Below are positions 53,959 to 62,600 of a stretch of 64,000 nt of DNA, piece after piece. A program made the position numbers and the translations under genes. Location of the stretch: positions 1,178,001 through 1,242,000 of the forward strand of contig CP170502.1 in the NCBI GenBank assembly GCA_047947185.1, in the 5' to 3' direction. The stretch is from JANQJA01 sp047947185 (GTDB lineage Bacteria > Pseudomonadota > Gammaproteobacteria > Pseudomonadales > Azotimanducaceae). Position 1 is the stretch's first letter. The number at the start of each line of letters is the position of its first letter. The notes below the pieces were generated by a model that was not told the DNA's origin, ran no database searches, and saw only the letters and a list, made by a program, of their open reading frames with translations.

Positions 53959-54123
53959 CAATTTCACTCCATGGGTAAAAGGGAACAACCGCAACTGGTA
54001 CGGGCCAGTGAATAACATCCGTCGCTGCCGCACCACAATTTCGAGTTTAGCGCCAAATTTATATCAAAAGATACAGGCGAAGCCCCCTGCCAATTAGCCT
54101 TTGTACGACTCTACAACGATCCA

Positions 54124-54153
54124 TAGACATTGGCTGAGCCCTTGTATGATAAT
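54124..54153 (+). promoter_or_regulatory. strong candidate promoter of the hydrolase-DUF3604 operon
   Basis: TAGACA (5 of 6 to the -35) and GATAAT (5 of 6 to the -10) with an 18-base spacer. It ends 29 bases before the ATG at 54183. Confidence 0.55.
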
Positions 54154-54182
54154 TGAGGACACTTCAACGCAGGAGGCCGCTC

Positions 54183-54980
54183 ATGCCATTTCTGGCCCGT
54201 CAAACCAGTATTGAAATCAACTATTCAGTCGATGGCAAGATTACTGACGACAATCAGCAGACCTTTCTGTTGTTTAACGGCGCCTCACTGACCACAGAAT
54301 TCTGGGGTTCTCTGGCAACTCGCCTGGCGGAGTCGGGCCAGGTCATCCGCTTCGACCAGCGCAACGCGGGTAAAACCCGCTACCAGGGCAGCTTTACGCT
54401 CAATGATGTTGCAGCTGATGCGGCCGCCCTGCTGGACCTGCTTGAGGTAGAGAAAGCGGTTATCGTCGGGCACGCATGGGGAGGACGTGCTGCACAGGTG
54501 TTTGTCCGCGACTATCCCCATCGCGTCAGCGCGATGGTGATCTGCGCCACCGGGGGCCAGTTTCCACCTGTGGACACCACCACGCTGGATGACGCAATCC
54601 GGGAAGCCCGCAAGTCGGACAACCGTGCGGCCTGGGAAAAGGCATTCGAAGCACGCTGGTGTGGCCAGGGTTTCGCGGAGCGGGAGCCGGCGCGATTTGC
54701 GGAAATTGCAGCGCTGAACTGGCAGGCCAGGCCAAACCGTGAGGCCCGGTGGGACCCGACCGTGTCTCCCAGCCCAAGCTACTGGGGACGGGCCATTCTC
54801 CCCAGCCTGCTGATCTATGGTGAGGAGGACAAGAACGGTACACCAAAAAACGGCAGGGACCTGCACGAGCGCATTGCGGGTTCGGAACTGCTGCTGTTAC
54901 CCAACGCGGGCCATTTTCTGATCCGCGAGAAAGAAGACGAGGTACTGGCCGCAATCACCAGATTTACCGCAGGCATCTGA
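54183..54980 (+). CDS. alpha/beta-hydrolase fold protein lacking the serine nucleophile
   Basis: 265 residues from the ATG at 54183 (AGGAGG nine bases before). Fold blocks: FLLFNGASLTTEFWGSLATR (oxyanion region), VIRFDQRNAGKTRYQ and VEKAVIVGHAWGGRAAQVF. The nucleophile elbow GxSxG is GHAWGG with Ala98 (codon GCA, one base from TCA Ser) at the catalytic place. An acid (IYGEEDKNG) and His (NAGHFLIREKE) remain. No signal peptide. The change should remove esterase activity unless another group acts. May bind ligands or a protein. 31 bases before the DUF3604 gene, same strand. Confidence 0.85.
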   Translation: MPFLARQTSIEINYSVDGKITDDNQQTFLLFNGASLTTEFWGSLATRLAESGQVIRFDQRNAGKTRYQGSFTLNDVAADAAALLDLLEVEKAVIVGHAWGGRAAQVFVRDYPHRVSAMVICATGGQFPPVDTTTLDDAIREARKSDNRAAWEKAFEARWCGQGFAEREPARFAEIAALNWQARPNREARWDPTVSPSPSYWGRAILPSLLIYGEEDKNGTPKNGRDLHERIAGSELLLLPNAGHFLIREKEDEVLAAITRFTAGI

Positions 54981-55011
54981 ACAAGAACCAACAACCAGGA
55001 GGGGCAACACC

Positions 55012-57036
55012 ATGAACAGGACAATCATTACTGCCGCAATACTCTTGCTGGCAGCAGGCTGTAGCGAGCAGCAGGCCAGCCCGCCCGCAACCGCGCCGGA
55101 GACGACGGCGCCAGCAGCGGAAACAGCGGCGCCAGTTACGGCAGAGGACCGTCGCAATACCTCACCACTGACCATGCCCAGGGACACTATTGTTGCCCAC
55201 CCGGAGGTGAGCGGTGCGCGCAACGCCTACTTCGGCGACCTGCATGTCCACACCACCTATTCTTTCGACGCTTTCGCGTTTGGCACCCTGAACTCTCCCT
55301 ATGATGCCTATCGCTACGCCCGGGGTGAAAAAATCAAGCACCCTGCCGGCTTTGATATACAGCTACGGCAACCCCTCGATTTCTACGCTGTCACCGACCA
55401 CGCCATGTTCCTGGGGGCGTCGCGCCAGGCCGCCGACCCGACAACCGAGTTTGCCCAGCAGCCCCACGTTCAGTACATGCACGGTCTCAACGCGCCGGAG
55501 CAACTGGTTCCGGGTACCAATGCCAACCGCGGCAAAGCCTTCTCGGCATTCCTGTCGGACAGTCTTGGCGCTATTGCCAATGGCACCCTGGATGAGGATC
55601 TGATCAACAATATTGCCCGGGATGCCTGGGCGGATACGATCAAGGCCGCTGAGCAATACAATGAACCCGGCAAATTCACTACCTTTGTCGCTTACGAATA
55701 CACCAGTTCATCCAACGACCGGGGTAACCTGCACCGTAACGTATTCTTTCGCACTGCGGACAAACTGCCTTCCATGCCCTTCTCGCGCTTTCACAGCCAG
55801 GACCCGGAAGGACTGTGGGACTGGATGGATGACCTGCGCGAGGCTGGCATTGAATCGCTCGCCATTCCACACAACTCCAATGGCTCCAACGGCCAGATGT
55901 TCAAGCTGACCGACTGGGCCGGGGACCCACTCGACGACAGTTATGCCGAAAAACGGATGCGCAACGAGCCGCTGGTGGAAATCACCCAGATCAAGGGCAC
56001 ATCAGAAACGCACCCCCTCCTGTCCGACAACGATGAGTGGGCCGGTTTTGAGATCATGCCCTACCGCATTGCGACCATGCTGGAAAGCCAGCCCGATGGT
56101 TCCTATGCGCGACAGGCACTGCTGAATGGTCTTGCCCTGCAGGACCAGGGCACAGAGAACCCTTTCAAATTTGGTTTTGTGGGTGCATCTGATACCCATA
56201 CGGCGGCCATTTCCGATGACGAGTCCAATTTTTTTGGCAAGATTGGCCTGCTTGACGCCGAACCCCACATGAAAGGATCTGTGCCGTTGCCCGAAGCCGA
56301 GGCCAGGGTAGCGCTGGAACAAAACCAGCCCACGGCAAAGTCGATTGGTGACAGCGTCTACCGCACGGCGGCACAGATCACCTGGGCAGCCTCCGGGCTG
56401 GCCGGGGTCTGGGCTGAAGACAATACCCGGGAAGACATCTACAACGCCTTCCGCCGTAAGGAAACGTTTGCCACCTCCGGGCCGCGCATCAAGGTCAGGC
56501 TGTTTGCCGGCTACAACTTCAATGACGCGACCCTGAATGCCCCGGACGCATTTGTGCAGGGTTACGCCGAGGGTGTTCCGATGGGGTCAGACCTTCTGGC
56601 TGAAGGGGACAGGGCGCCGGTGCTCATGGCCTGGGCCATGCGGGATACCCGCTCCGCCCCGCTGCAGCGACTGCAGATTGTCAAAGGCTGGACCGTTGAC
56701 GGTGAACCTTTTGAGGAAGTTTATGACGTTGCCTGTGCCGACGGCCTCAAGGTGGACCCCGCAACAAACCGCTGCCCCGACAACGGCGCAAAGGTGAGCC
56801 TGGAAGACTGTTCAATTTCTGCTGATGTGGGTGACGCAGAACTGAAAGCCGCCTGGCGCGATCCCGACTTCAACCCGGCGCACCGGGCCTTTTATTACGT
56901 CCGGGCACTCGAGAATCCCACCTGCCGGTGGTCAACCTGGGATGCTATCCGGGCCGGCGTTGCTCCCCGCCCTGACTTTCCGGCAACCATCCAGGAACGT
57001 GCCTGGACCTCACCCATCTGGTTTGTCCCCGAGTGA
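55012..57036 (+). CDS. DUF3604 lipoprotein (short form)
   Basis: 674 residues. Lipobox LAAGC with Cys17, then a Pro/Ala/Thr spacer to about 55. The PHP-like motifs come early: AYFGDLHVHTTYSFDAFAFG (HVH 78-80), FYAVTDHAMFLG (TDH 128-130), later ESLAIPHNSNGSNGQMF, VEITQIKGTSETHP and GFVGASDTHTAA. These suit metal binding. It lacks the long N-terminal domains of the two other DUF3604 proteins. Good ribosome site AGGAGGGG. Stop overlaps the next gene (GTGA). Periplasm- or surface-anchored; reaction unknown. Confidence 0.9.
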   Translation: MNRTIITAAILLLAAGCSEQQASPPATAPETTAPAAETAAPVTAEDRRNTSPLTMPRDTIVAHPEVSGARNAYFGDLHVHTTYSFDAFAFGTLNSPYDAYRYARGEKIKHPAGFDIQLRQPLDFYAVTDHAMFLGASRQAADPTTEFAQQPHVQYMHGLNAPEQLVPGTNANRGKAFSAFLSDSLGAIANGTLDEDLINNIARDAWADTIKAAEQYNEPGKFTTFVAYEYTSSSNDRGNLHRNVFFRTADKLPSMPFSRFHSQDPEGLWDWMDDLREAGIESLAIPHNSNGSNGQMFKLTDWAGDPLDDSYAEKRMRNEPLVEITQIKGTSETHPLLSDNDEWAGFEIMPYRIATMLESQPDGSYARQALLNGLALQDQGTENPFKFGFVGASDTHTAAISDDESNFFGKIGLLDAEPHMKGSVPLPEAEARVALEQNQPTAKSIGDSVYRTAAQITWAASGLAGVWAEDNTREDIYNAFRRKETFATSGPRIKVRLFAGYNFNDATLNAPDAFVQGYAEGVPMGSDLLAEGDRAPVLMAWAMRDTRSAPLQRLQIVKGWTVDGEPFEEVYDVACADGLKVDPATNRCPDNGAKVSLEDCSISADVGDAELKAAWRDPDFNPAHRAFYYVRALENPTCRWSTWDAIRAGVAPRPDFPATIQERAWTSPIWFVPE

Positions 57037-57461
57037 AATGGTTGGTTCTCCTGCTGGCACTGACAACAACGGTTGTCCGTGCCGCGCCGGCAACCACGGG
57101 TGGCCAGGGCCCCGGACAACGTCTTGCCGAGATCAATACGCAGATTGAGGCGCTGAGCGGCAAGATCAATTTCGCCGCCGCCAATCGCGAGTCGGTTGAA
57201 CGTGCCATTCGCCGGTTCCATGAGGACAACCAGGCCGCGTTTGCGCGGCAGGCAAAGCGTGGGCTCGACCAGGAAGGCTGGGGGCGTATCCAGACCAGCG
57301 TGACCCAGTCGGGCACAAGGCTCAACAAGGCGCTTGACGGGCTGGTTCCCCCCGAGCAGCAACCACTGGTCAGCGAGCTGGTCACCTTGATGCGCCAGAG
57401 CTTTCTGCTCCGCATGCGGATACAGGCATTCCAGCAACGGCGCCGGGATGACAACAACTAG
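57033..57461 (+). CDS. small secreted helical protein
   Basis: 142 residues from a GTG overlapping the DUF3604 stop. Signal peptide WLVLLLALTTTVVRAAP. The rest is alpha-helical (LAEINTQIEALSGKINFAAA, FHEDNQAAFARQAKRGLDQE, LVSELVTLMRQSFLLRMRIQ) and charged, with no Cys. No family seen. Tight coupling to DUF3604 suggests a partner protein. A serine hydrolase gene follows 46 bases on. Confidence 0.65.
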   Translation: MKWLVLLLALTTTVVRAAPATTGGQGPGQRLAEINTQIEALSGKINFAAANRESVERAIRRFHEDNQAAFARQAKRGLDQEGWGRIQTSVTQSGTRLNKALDGLVPPEQQPLVSELVTLMRQSFLLRMRIQAFQQRRRDDNN

Positions 57462-57507
57462 CACACTGTTCAATCAACCACTGGCTTGTACCCGGGAGAG
57501 GTCATCC

Positions 57508-58791
57508 ATGTCCCCACAACTTCACTTCATCTTTGTCCTGCTGGTCCTGGCGTTACCGCTCTCGGCGGACGCCGCATCGCTCAGGAACGCAAAACCCGAA
57601 TCTGTTGGCATGTCAAGCGAACGGCTGGCCCGCATTGGCCCCGCCATGCAGCCGTATATTGATCGTGGTGAGGTGGCAGGCACAGTCACCCTGGTCGCAC
57701 GCGATGGCAAGGTGGTCTATCGTGATGCACGGGGTTATGCCGACGTGGCAACCCAACGCCCGCTGGCTATGAACTCGCTGTTCCGGCTGGCATCACAAAC
57801 CAAACCGGTCACCGCCGTTGCCGCGATGATCCTGCTCGAACAGGGCAAGTTCCGCCTCGACGACCCGATCGCCCGCTATATCCCGGAGTTTGCCGATATC
57901 AAGGTTGCCGAGCTGTCGCCATCCGGTGAAGTCATCATGGTCAAACCGGCCCAACCCATCACTATCCGTCACCTGCTGACCCACACCGCCGGTTTGTCCA
58001 CGGGCGATGTGCCCGAGGTAAGCCAGAAAATTAACGAGATGGCCAGGCAAGTGGGCTTTGGCCCCAACGAAACCCTGGAGGAAACCGTACTTAAATATTC
58101 AAGGCTGGCCCTGGGCTTTCACCCCGGTACCCGCTGGGAATACAGTCCGGCCGCCGGTATCAACGTGGTGGGCCGTCTTGTGGAGGTGCTCTCCGGCATG
58201 AGCCTGTGGGAGTTTGACCGCAAGTACATCTTTGAACCCCTTGGCATGAACGATACCTTCTATTACGTACCACCAGAAAAACTCGACCGTTACACCGTGG
58301 GTTACCAGCGGCAGCGGGACGGCAGTTTCATCATGACCGATCCTGCCGACGGTACCAGCCGTTTTGTGCGGGAAGGCCAGCCCAAACGTCTCTATGCAGG
58401 GGCAGGTGGCCTGGTCAGCACCGTCGACGATTACCTGCGCTTCGCCCAGATGTTGCTGAATGGTGGTGAACTCGACGGCGTTCGCATCCTGAGTCCAAAA
58501 ACAGTGGAACTGATGACCTCACCCCATGCTGTTGGTATCCCCAAAATCGGTAATCTCGCCGGCAACGGCAGCGCTTTTGGCCTGGGTGTCAACGTCATCA
58601 CCGACCCTGTCGCCTGGGGTGAAGCCGCCTCAAAAGGCACGTTCATGTGGGGCGGCGCATTCGGGACGACCTTCTGGATTGATCCTGAGGAAAAACTGAT
58701 AGGCCTGTATATGATGCAACTGGGTCGTCACCAGGCCCTGCGGATCAGGGGTGACTACCGAGCGCTCGTGTACGGCGCCATTACCCGGTAA
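57508..58791 (+). CDS. secreted serine hydrolase, beta-lactamase class C/EstB-like
   Basis: 427 residues from the ATG at 57508 (GGGAGAGG upstream). Signal peptide (FVLLVLALPLSADA). Nucleophile Ser96 with Lys99 in FRLASQTKPVTAVAAMILLE, Tyr212 in RWEYSPAAGINVVGRLVEVL, and a C-terminal MWGGAFGTTFWID in place of the KTG box. Typical blocks: PESVGMSSERLARIG, ITIRHLLTHTAGLS, FEPLGMNDTFYYVPPEK and GAGGLVSTVDDYLRFAQMLL. Likely an esterase or peptidase rather than a true beta-lactamase. Its end overlaps the convergent HupE/UreJ gene by 11 bases. Confidence 0.93.
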   Translation: MSPQLHFIFVLLVLALPLSADAASLRNAKPESVGMSSERLARIGPAMQPYIDRGEVAGTVTLVARDGKVVYRDARGYADVATQRPLAMNSLFRLASQTKPVTAVAAMILLEQGKFRLDDPIARYIPEFADIKVAELSPSGEVIMVKPAQPITIRHLLTHTAGLSTGDVPEVSQKINEMARQVGFGPNETLEETVLKYSRLALGFHPGTRWEYSPAAGINVVGRLVEVLSGMSLWEFDRKYIFEPLGMNDTFYYVPPEKLDRYTVGYQRQRDGSFIMTDPADGTSRFVREGQPKRLYAGAGGLVSTVDDYLRFAQMLLNGGELDGVRILSPKTVELMTSPHAVGIPKIGNLAGNGSAFGLGVNVITDPVAWGEAASKGTFMWGGAFGTTFWIDPEEKLIGLYMMQLGRHQALRIRGDYRALVYGAITR

Positions 58792-59905
58792 GGCGCTCAA
58801 ACAGCAGGAAAGCGCCCACGAGACCAACGGCAGCAGATCCGGCTGCTGCCAGTGGCAGGTAAACCGTGCGGCGCTGAACAATAAAATAGAGGGCAACCAG
58901 CGGGCCAGTCACGACAGCCAGCTGACCCACCTCAACGCCTATATTGAACGCAACCAGCGAAACCAGGAATTGCCCCTCGGGCAGCCCCATTTCGCGCAGC
59001 ATGTAGGCAAACCCGAACCCGTGTACAAGGCCAAAAACCAGGGCCACGGGCCAGCGCCGGCGAAAGGATCGCGCTGCCGAAATCGCTGCCCCCCGGTATT
59101 TCTGGTAAAGCTCAAACAGGTTCTCGAGGCCAATATACAGAATGGACGCGGCGATAAGCGGCTCAATCAAGGACGGTGGCGGGACCCACAGGCCCGCGGC
59201 GGATACCCCGACGGTGAGCGTGTGGGCCAGCGTAAATGCCGTGATGGTCCAGGCCAACTGCGCAAACCTGGTCAACACCAGGACCAGCCCCAGCACAAAA
59301 GCCAGGTGGTCATAACCTGTCAGTACATGTTGAAAACCCGCAACAAAAAAACCGCTCAGTGTCGGTTTGGCCCCGGGAAACCGCGGCAGGGTTTCGGGTA
59401 ACTCCCAGCTTTCCCCGCGTTCCCAGGCCAGATGGGCAACCGGAACGTCCAGGTAGGGCGTCTCCTGTCCCAGCACCAGTTGCAAGGTGTGCCCGGCAAG
59501 CAGCACTTCCGTAAAGTTCTGGTGCGCCGGATCATCTTTGAAGAGATCATAATACAGACGCAGGAAATCCAGCGGCTCGGCACAGGCAAACTCGAGTTCA
59601 AACTGCCAGGCTGCTATAGCGTCATAGTCTACCGCTGCCACCAGTCGCCCCGGACAGGGCTTGCCGGCATTTTCCAGCGCAAAATGATCCAGCACCCAGG
59701 CACCCGCCGCATCGGGCCCGGCTACAGCAACCGCTTGCTGCAGGTCCACCCGCGGCACCGTATAAAGGACCCGGACCTGCCCGACGGCTAGCCCAACAGT
59801 TGTATAGGTGATACCGGGTGCGTGGTTGTGTTCCTCAAAGCGCGTGACGTGGGCGGTTGCCACTGCTGGTACCAGCAGCAGTACCAGCGCCAGAAGCTGC
59901 CTCAT
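58781..59905 (-). CDS. HupE/UreJ-family membrane protein
   Basis: 374 residues. Signal peptide (QLLALVLLLVPAVATA) leaving His as the probable first mature residue (HVTRFEEHNHAP). A periplasmic beta domain to about 190 precedes the membrane part, with HVLTGYDHLAFVLGLVLVL (typical HupE His/Asp motif), FTLAHTLTVGVSAAGL, VFGLVHGFGFAYMLREMG and EVGQLAVVTGPLVALYFIVQ. Members are linked to nickel or cobalt transport or are secondary permeases of unknown cargo. It overlaps the upstream DUF3604 stop (ATGA). The metal specificity is not known. Confidence 0.88.
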   Translation of the reverse strand: MRQLLALVLLLVPAVATAHVTRFEEHNHAPGITYTTVGLAVGQVRVLYTVPRVDLQQAVAVAGPDAAGAWVLDHFALENAGKPCPGRLVAAVDYDAIAAWQFELEFACAEPLDFLRLYYDLFKDDPAHQNFTEVLLAGHTLQLVLGQETPYLDVPVAHLAWERGESWELPETLPRFPGAKPTLSGFFVAGFQHVLTGYDHLAFVLGLVLVLTRFAQLAWTITAFTLAHTLTVGVSAAGLWVPPPSLIEPLIAASILYIGLENLFELYQKYRGAAISAARSFRRRWPVALVFGLVHGFGFAYMLREMGLPEGQFLVSLVAFNIGVEVGQLAVVTGPLVALYFIVQRRTVYLPLAAAGSAAVGLVGAFLLFERLTG

Positions 59906-62496
59906 CTCGGACTATAGCCACCTACCCATACGGGGCTGGACCAGGCCATCTGGTCATTTTCCTGCACCAGGCGCAGGGTGTAATAGTCGCCTTGTCGCGC
60001 TGACTTGTCCACAAACTCAAACTTGTGATCCAGCGCACCAGCAGGCACCACGCGACGCACCCAGAGTTGATCAATATGGCCCTCGACATCCTGGACCTCA
60101 TGAAGCTGGCCCTCTTTCAGCTGGGCAAGCGGGAAGCTCGCGCGCCAGCGCGGTATGCGGGCCGAATCCCGGTAACGCGTGTAGTTGTTGGTTGCGGACT
60201 CACGCGCGGGCGCTATGTCCACATTGATTTTGGTCGCTGCAGTCACCCCGGCAAGTTCCAGTATCAGGCTCGAGTGGTTGCCGCGCGTCCAGGTCCGGAA
60301 ACGCACCAGGTTGGGATTGTCAGCATCAATCTCAAAACCCTGGCTTGTTACATCGATAAACCCGGGCGCTCTCACTGCCTGGAGCCTTGCGCCTGTCACC
60401 TCAATTGTACCGGCCCAGGGACGTCCGCCTCTCGGGTTGTCCCGCTGATCAAGCAAGGGTTGACTCCCGGACAGCATGTTCACCTCTATTGCCTGGTTAG
60501 CTGAATCTGCCTTCTTCAGCGTTCGCAGGTCCTCACGCCAGATCTCTTCGGAATTGCGCAGGACCACCAGTTCATCAATAGGTGCCGTACCATAAATTTC
60601 CCCGGACAGGGTGCGATTCTCCGCAAAGGCCGCCCGTTGCCCCATGGGCGCACCGTTAACGGCAAAACGGACAATGGGGCGATCGCCGGTGGACGCGTAG
60701 GTCGCAAGATTCTTCATGCTGTCAAAGATCGCTTCTGACGTTTTTGTCGGTGCCATCACCGCGCCCAGCCCGGATCGTCGTCCACGTGACACACCATACC
60801 CGGGATGGCTGGTGTGGTCATCCGAGGCAGAAACAAACCCGACATGGTGGCCATTGCGCAGATACATGTGTCCGAACCACTCGAAAACCCCATGGTTTGA
60901 CTGGATTTCCACCAGGGTTTCCATGGTGGGGTCTGAGTTCCGCCAGTCCCCCGCCTGGTGTGCATGCGGAATGATCAGCACGTCTTCAGGGTCATGATGC
61001 TGACGCAATCCTGCATACAGCTGGGACAAGGCCGGATGCGTTTGCTGGGGAATGCGGATTCTGTCGTCAGGCGTTCGAAAGACAACATTGTGGTGCCCGC
61101 CATAAGCCTGTTCAACGGTCCACTCGTACCCGAGGAAGGGGATAAATTCCCCTTCTTTCAGGAACTCGCGCGTGTTGGCGGCAAGCTCGCGCCACTCCGC
61201 GTCATCCATCCAGATGTCGTGTTCAGAGTGCACCAGGAAATCCAGCCGGGCGTCATCCCGACCAAATGCAAAAAACGCGTCGGAGGTACCCTGCCCCTCG
61301 GCCATACCCGAGTGCCCGTGGGTTTCGCCCCAGTAAATGCGCGTCACCGGGGAAGACTCCACCAGCACGGGGTTCACCTCACCAACAATGTTACCGTCGG
61401 TGCTTCGAATCGAGAACCGGTAGACACCAGGCTCATCGAACGCAATGTCCCGTACCTCAGTGAGTGCATTTCCGGCAGCCAGGGTTCGATAAGGCTTGCC
61501 ATCCAGCAGCAGTTCAAAGGCGGGTATGGTTCCCGTTGCCCGGTTGGTATACAGGTCTTCACTGCGGACCGACATGCTGAAAGATTCGCCAGCGGCGACA
61601 ATGCTGGGGGCAAATCCCCGCACCCCGGCGATCTCGCCACCCTCCGTCTTGAGTCCCATGCGTGGCAGGGTATAGCGCGTCCCACCCGGGACAAAAGCCA
61701 CATGAACTTCCATGGGGATAAAGTCGTTGCTGGGTGTCTGCATGCGTGAGCCAGGCCCACCGCCCGAGGTATCGCCATAACGGAAAATGACGGTGTCACC
61801 GGGAGCCAGGTTACCGCCCACAACATCAAATTTGAGTGCCTGCCTTCGACCCGAGCCAACCGCTTCATCAACCACCAGCGTGACACCTTCCCGACTGCTG
61901 GCAGCAGTGACAAAATCTTCACCGCCCGGATCATCCGCCTGCAGGCTGATGCCGGCCCGGTTATGGACACCCAGGTAAATAGAGCCGCCTTCAGCCAGTC
62001 CCTCACTGCCCACCTCGTAGCCCACCTCAATGGTCTGATAGCTGCGGACGGGGTGCGGGCCTGGATTTCGCAGTGTCGCTACACCCAGGGCCGCCGGATT
62101 CTCATCACGTAATCGCAGTTGCTCCACATAGTCGTTGATCTGCTCAGTGCCACGGCGTAACTGCGCGGGTGGTAGGCTCTCGCCGCGCGGTAAATTGTTG
62201 AACCTTGCGATAGAGGCAACACTTTGCGGCAGCGACCAGGGAATGTCGTCTCCCTTCAGTGCCATGGCATTGGCCCAGGCGTAGAGCAACTGGGCGCGAT
62301 CGTTTAAGGCGGCAATAGATTCAACTTCGGGCTCGTTCTGAACTTGCTGCTTTAAGGATTCAACGCGAGATCTGAGATCAGCCGACATATAGTCGCCGGC
62401 TGCCGTTTCATTTGAGGCTGATGCCTGCTTGTTTTCAGTCTGGCCCTGGGTACATCCCACCAACGCCAGTACGGCAAGGAGAGTCAGTATGCGCAT
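59902..62496 (-). CDS. DUF3604 lipoprotein, long form (paralogue of 2992-5532)
   Basis: 864 residues. Lipobox LVGC with Cys15. Motif positions match the first long form: IYWGETHGHSG (HGH 393-395), SEHDIWMDD (EHD 425-427), GGHHNVVF, IPHAHQAGDW (HAH 511-513), SNHGVFEWFG and SASDDHTSHPG (SDDH 558-561). Upstream beta domains also align by eye (AGVRGFAPSIVAAGESFSMS here, AAVRGFGPSVVAVGEPALLS there). Probably exported and metal dependent. Overlaps the HupE/UreJ gene, so the two work together, for example in release and uptake of a metal-bound or phosphorylated product; inference. Confidence 0.9.
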   Translation of the reverse strand: MRILTLLAVLALVGCTQGQTENKQASASNETAAGDYMSADLRSRVESLKQQVQNEPEVESIAALNDRAQLLYAWANAMALKGDDIPWSLPQSVASIARFNNLPRGESLPPAQLRRGTEQINDYVEQLRLRDENPAALGVATLRNPGPHPVRSYQTIEVGYEVGSEGLAEGGSIYLGVHNRAGISLQADDPGGEDFVTAASSREGVTLVVDEAVGSGRRQALKFDVVGGNLAPGDTVIFRYGDTSGGGPGSRMQTPSNDFIPMEVHVAFVPGGTRYTLPRMGLKTEGGEIAGVRGFAPSIVAAGESFSMSVRSEDLYTNRATGTIPAFELLLDGKPYRTLAAGNALTEVRDIAFDEPGVYRFSIRSTDGNIVGEVNPVLVESSPVTRIYWGETHGHSGMAEGQGTSDAFFAFGRDDARLDFLVHSEHDIWMDDAEWRELAANTREFLKEGEFIPFLGYEWTVEQAYGGHHNVVFRTPDDRIRIPQQTHPALSQLYAGLRQHHDPEDVLIIPHAHQAGDWRNSDPTMETLVEIQSNHGVFEWFGHMYLRNGHHVGFVSASDDHTSHPGYGVSRGRRSGLGAVMAPTKTSEAIFDSMKNLATYASTGDRPIVRFAVNGAPMGQRAAFAENRTLSGEIYGTAPIDELVVLRNSEEIWREDLRTLKKADSANQAIEVNMLSGSQPLLDQRDNPRGGRPWAGTIEVTGARLQAVRAPGFIDVTSQGFEIDADNPNLVRFRTWTRGNHSSLILELAGVTAATKINVDIAPARESATNNYTRYRDSARIPRWRASFPLAQLKEGQLHEVQDVEGHIDQLWVRRVVPAGALDHKFEFVDKSARQGDYYTLRLVQENDQMAWSSPVWVGGYSPR

Positions 62497-62547
62497 AGTC
62501 CCTTCTTTTTTATGTTTACGGATAGGCGAAGGCTAGCACAGGACAGG

Positions 62548-62584
62548 AAAAAATACAGAACCTGACCGAAATTTTGGCGGTCAG
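62548..62584 (-). terminator. rho-independent terminator of the CrtC-like gene
   Basis: On the minus strand CTGACCG / CGGTCAG (7 bp, 9-base loop) followed after a short gap by TATTTTTT. Placed 17 bases after the stop. Confidence 0.6.
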
Positions 62585-62600
62585 TTGATACCCGCCGATA

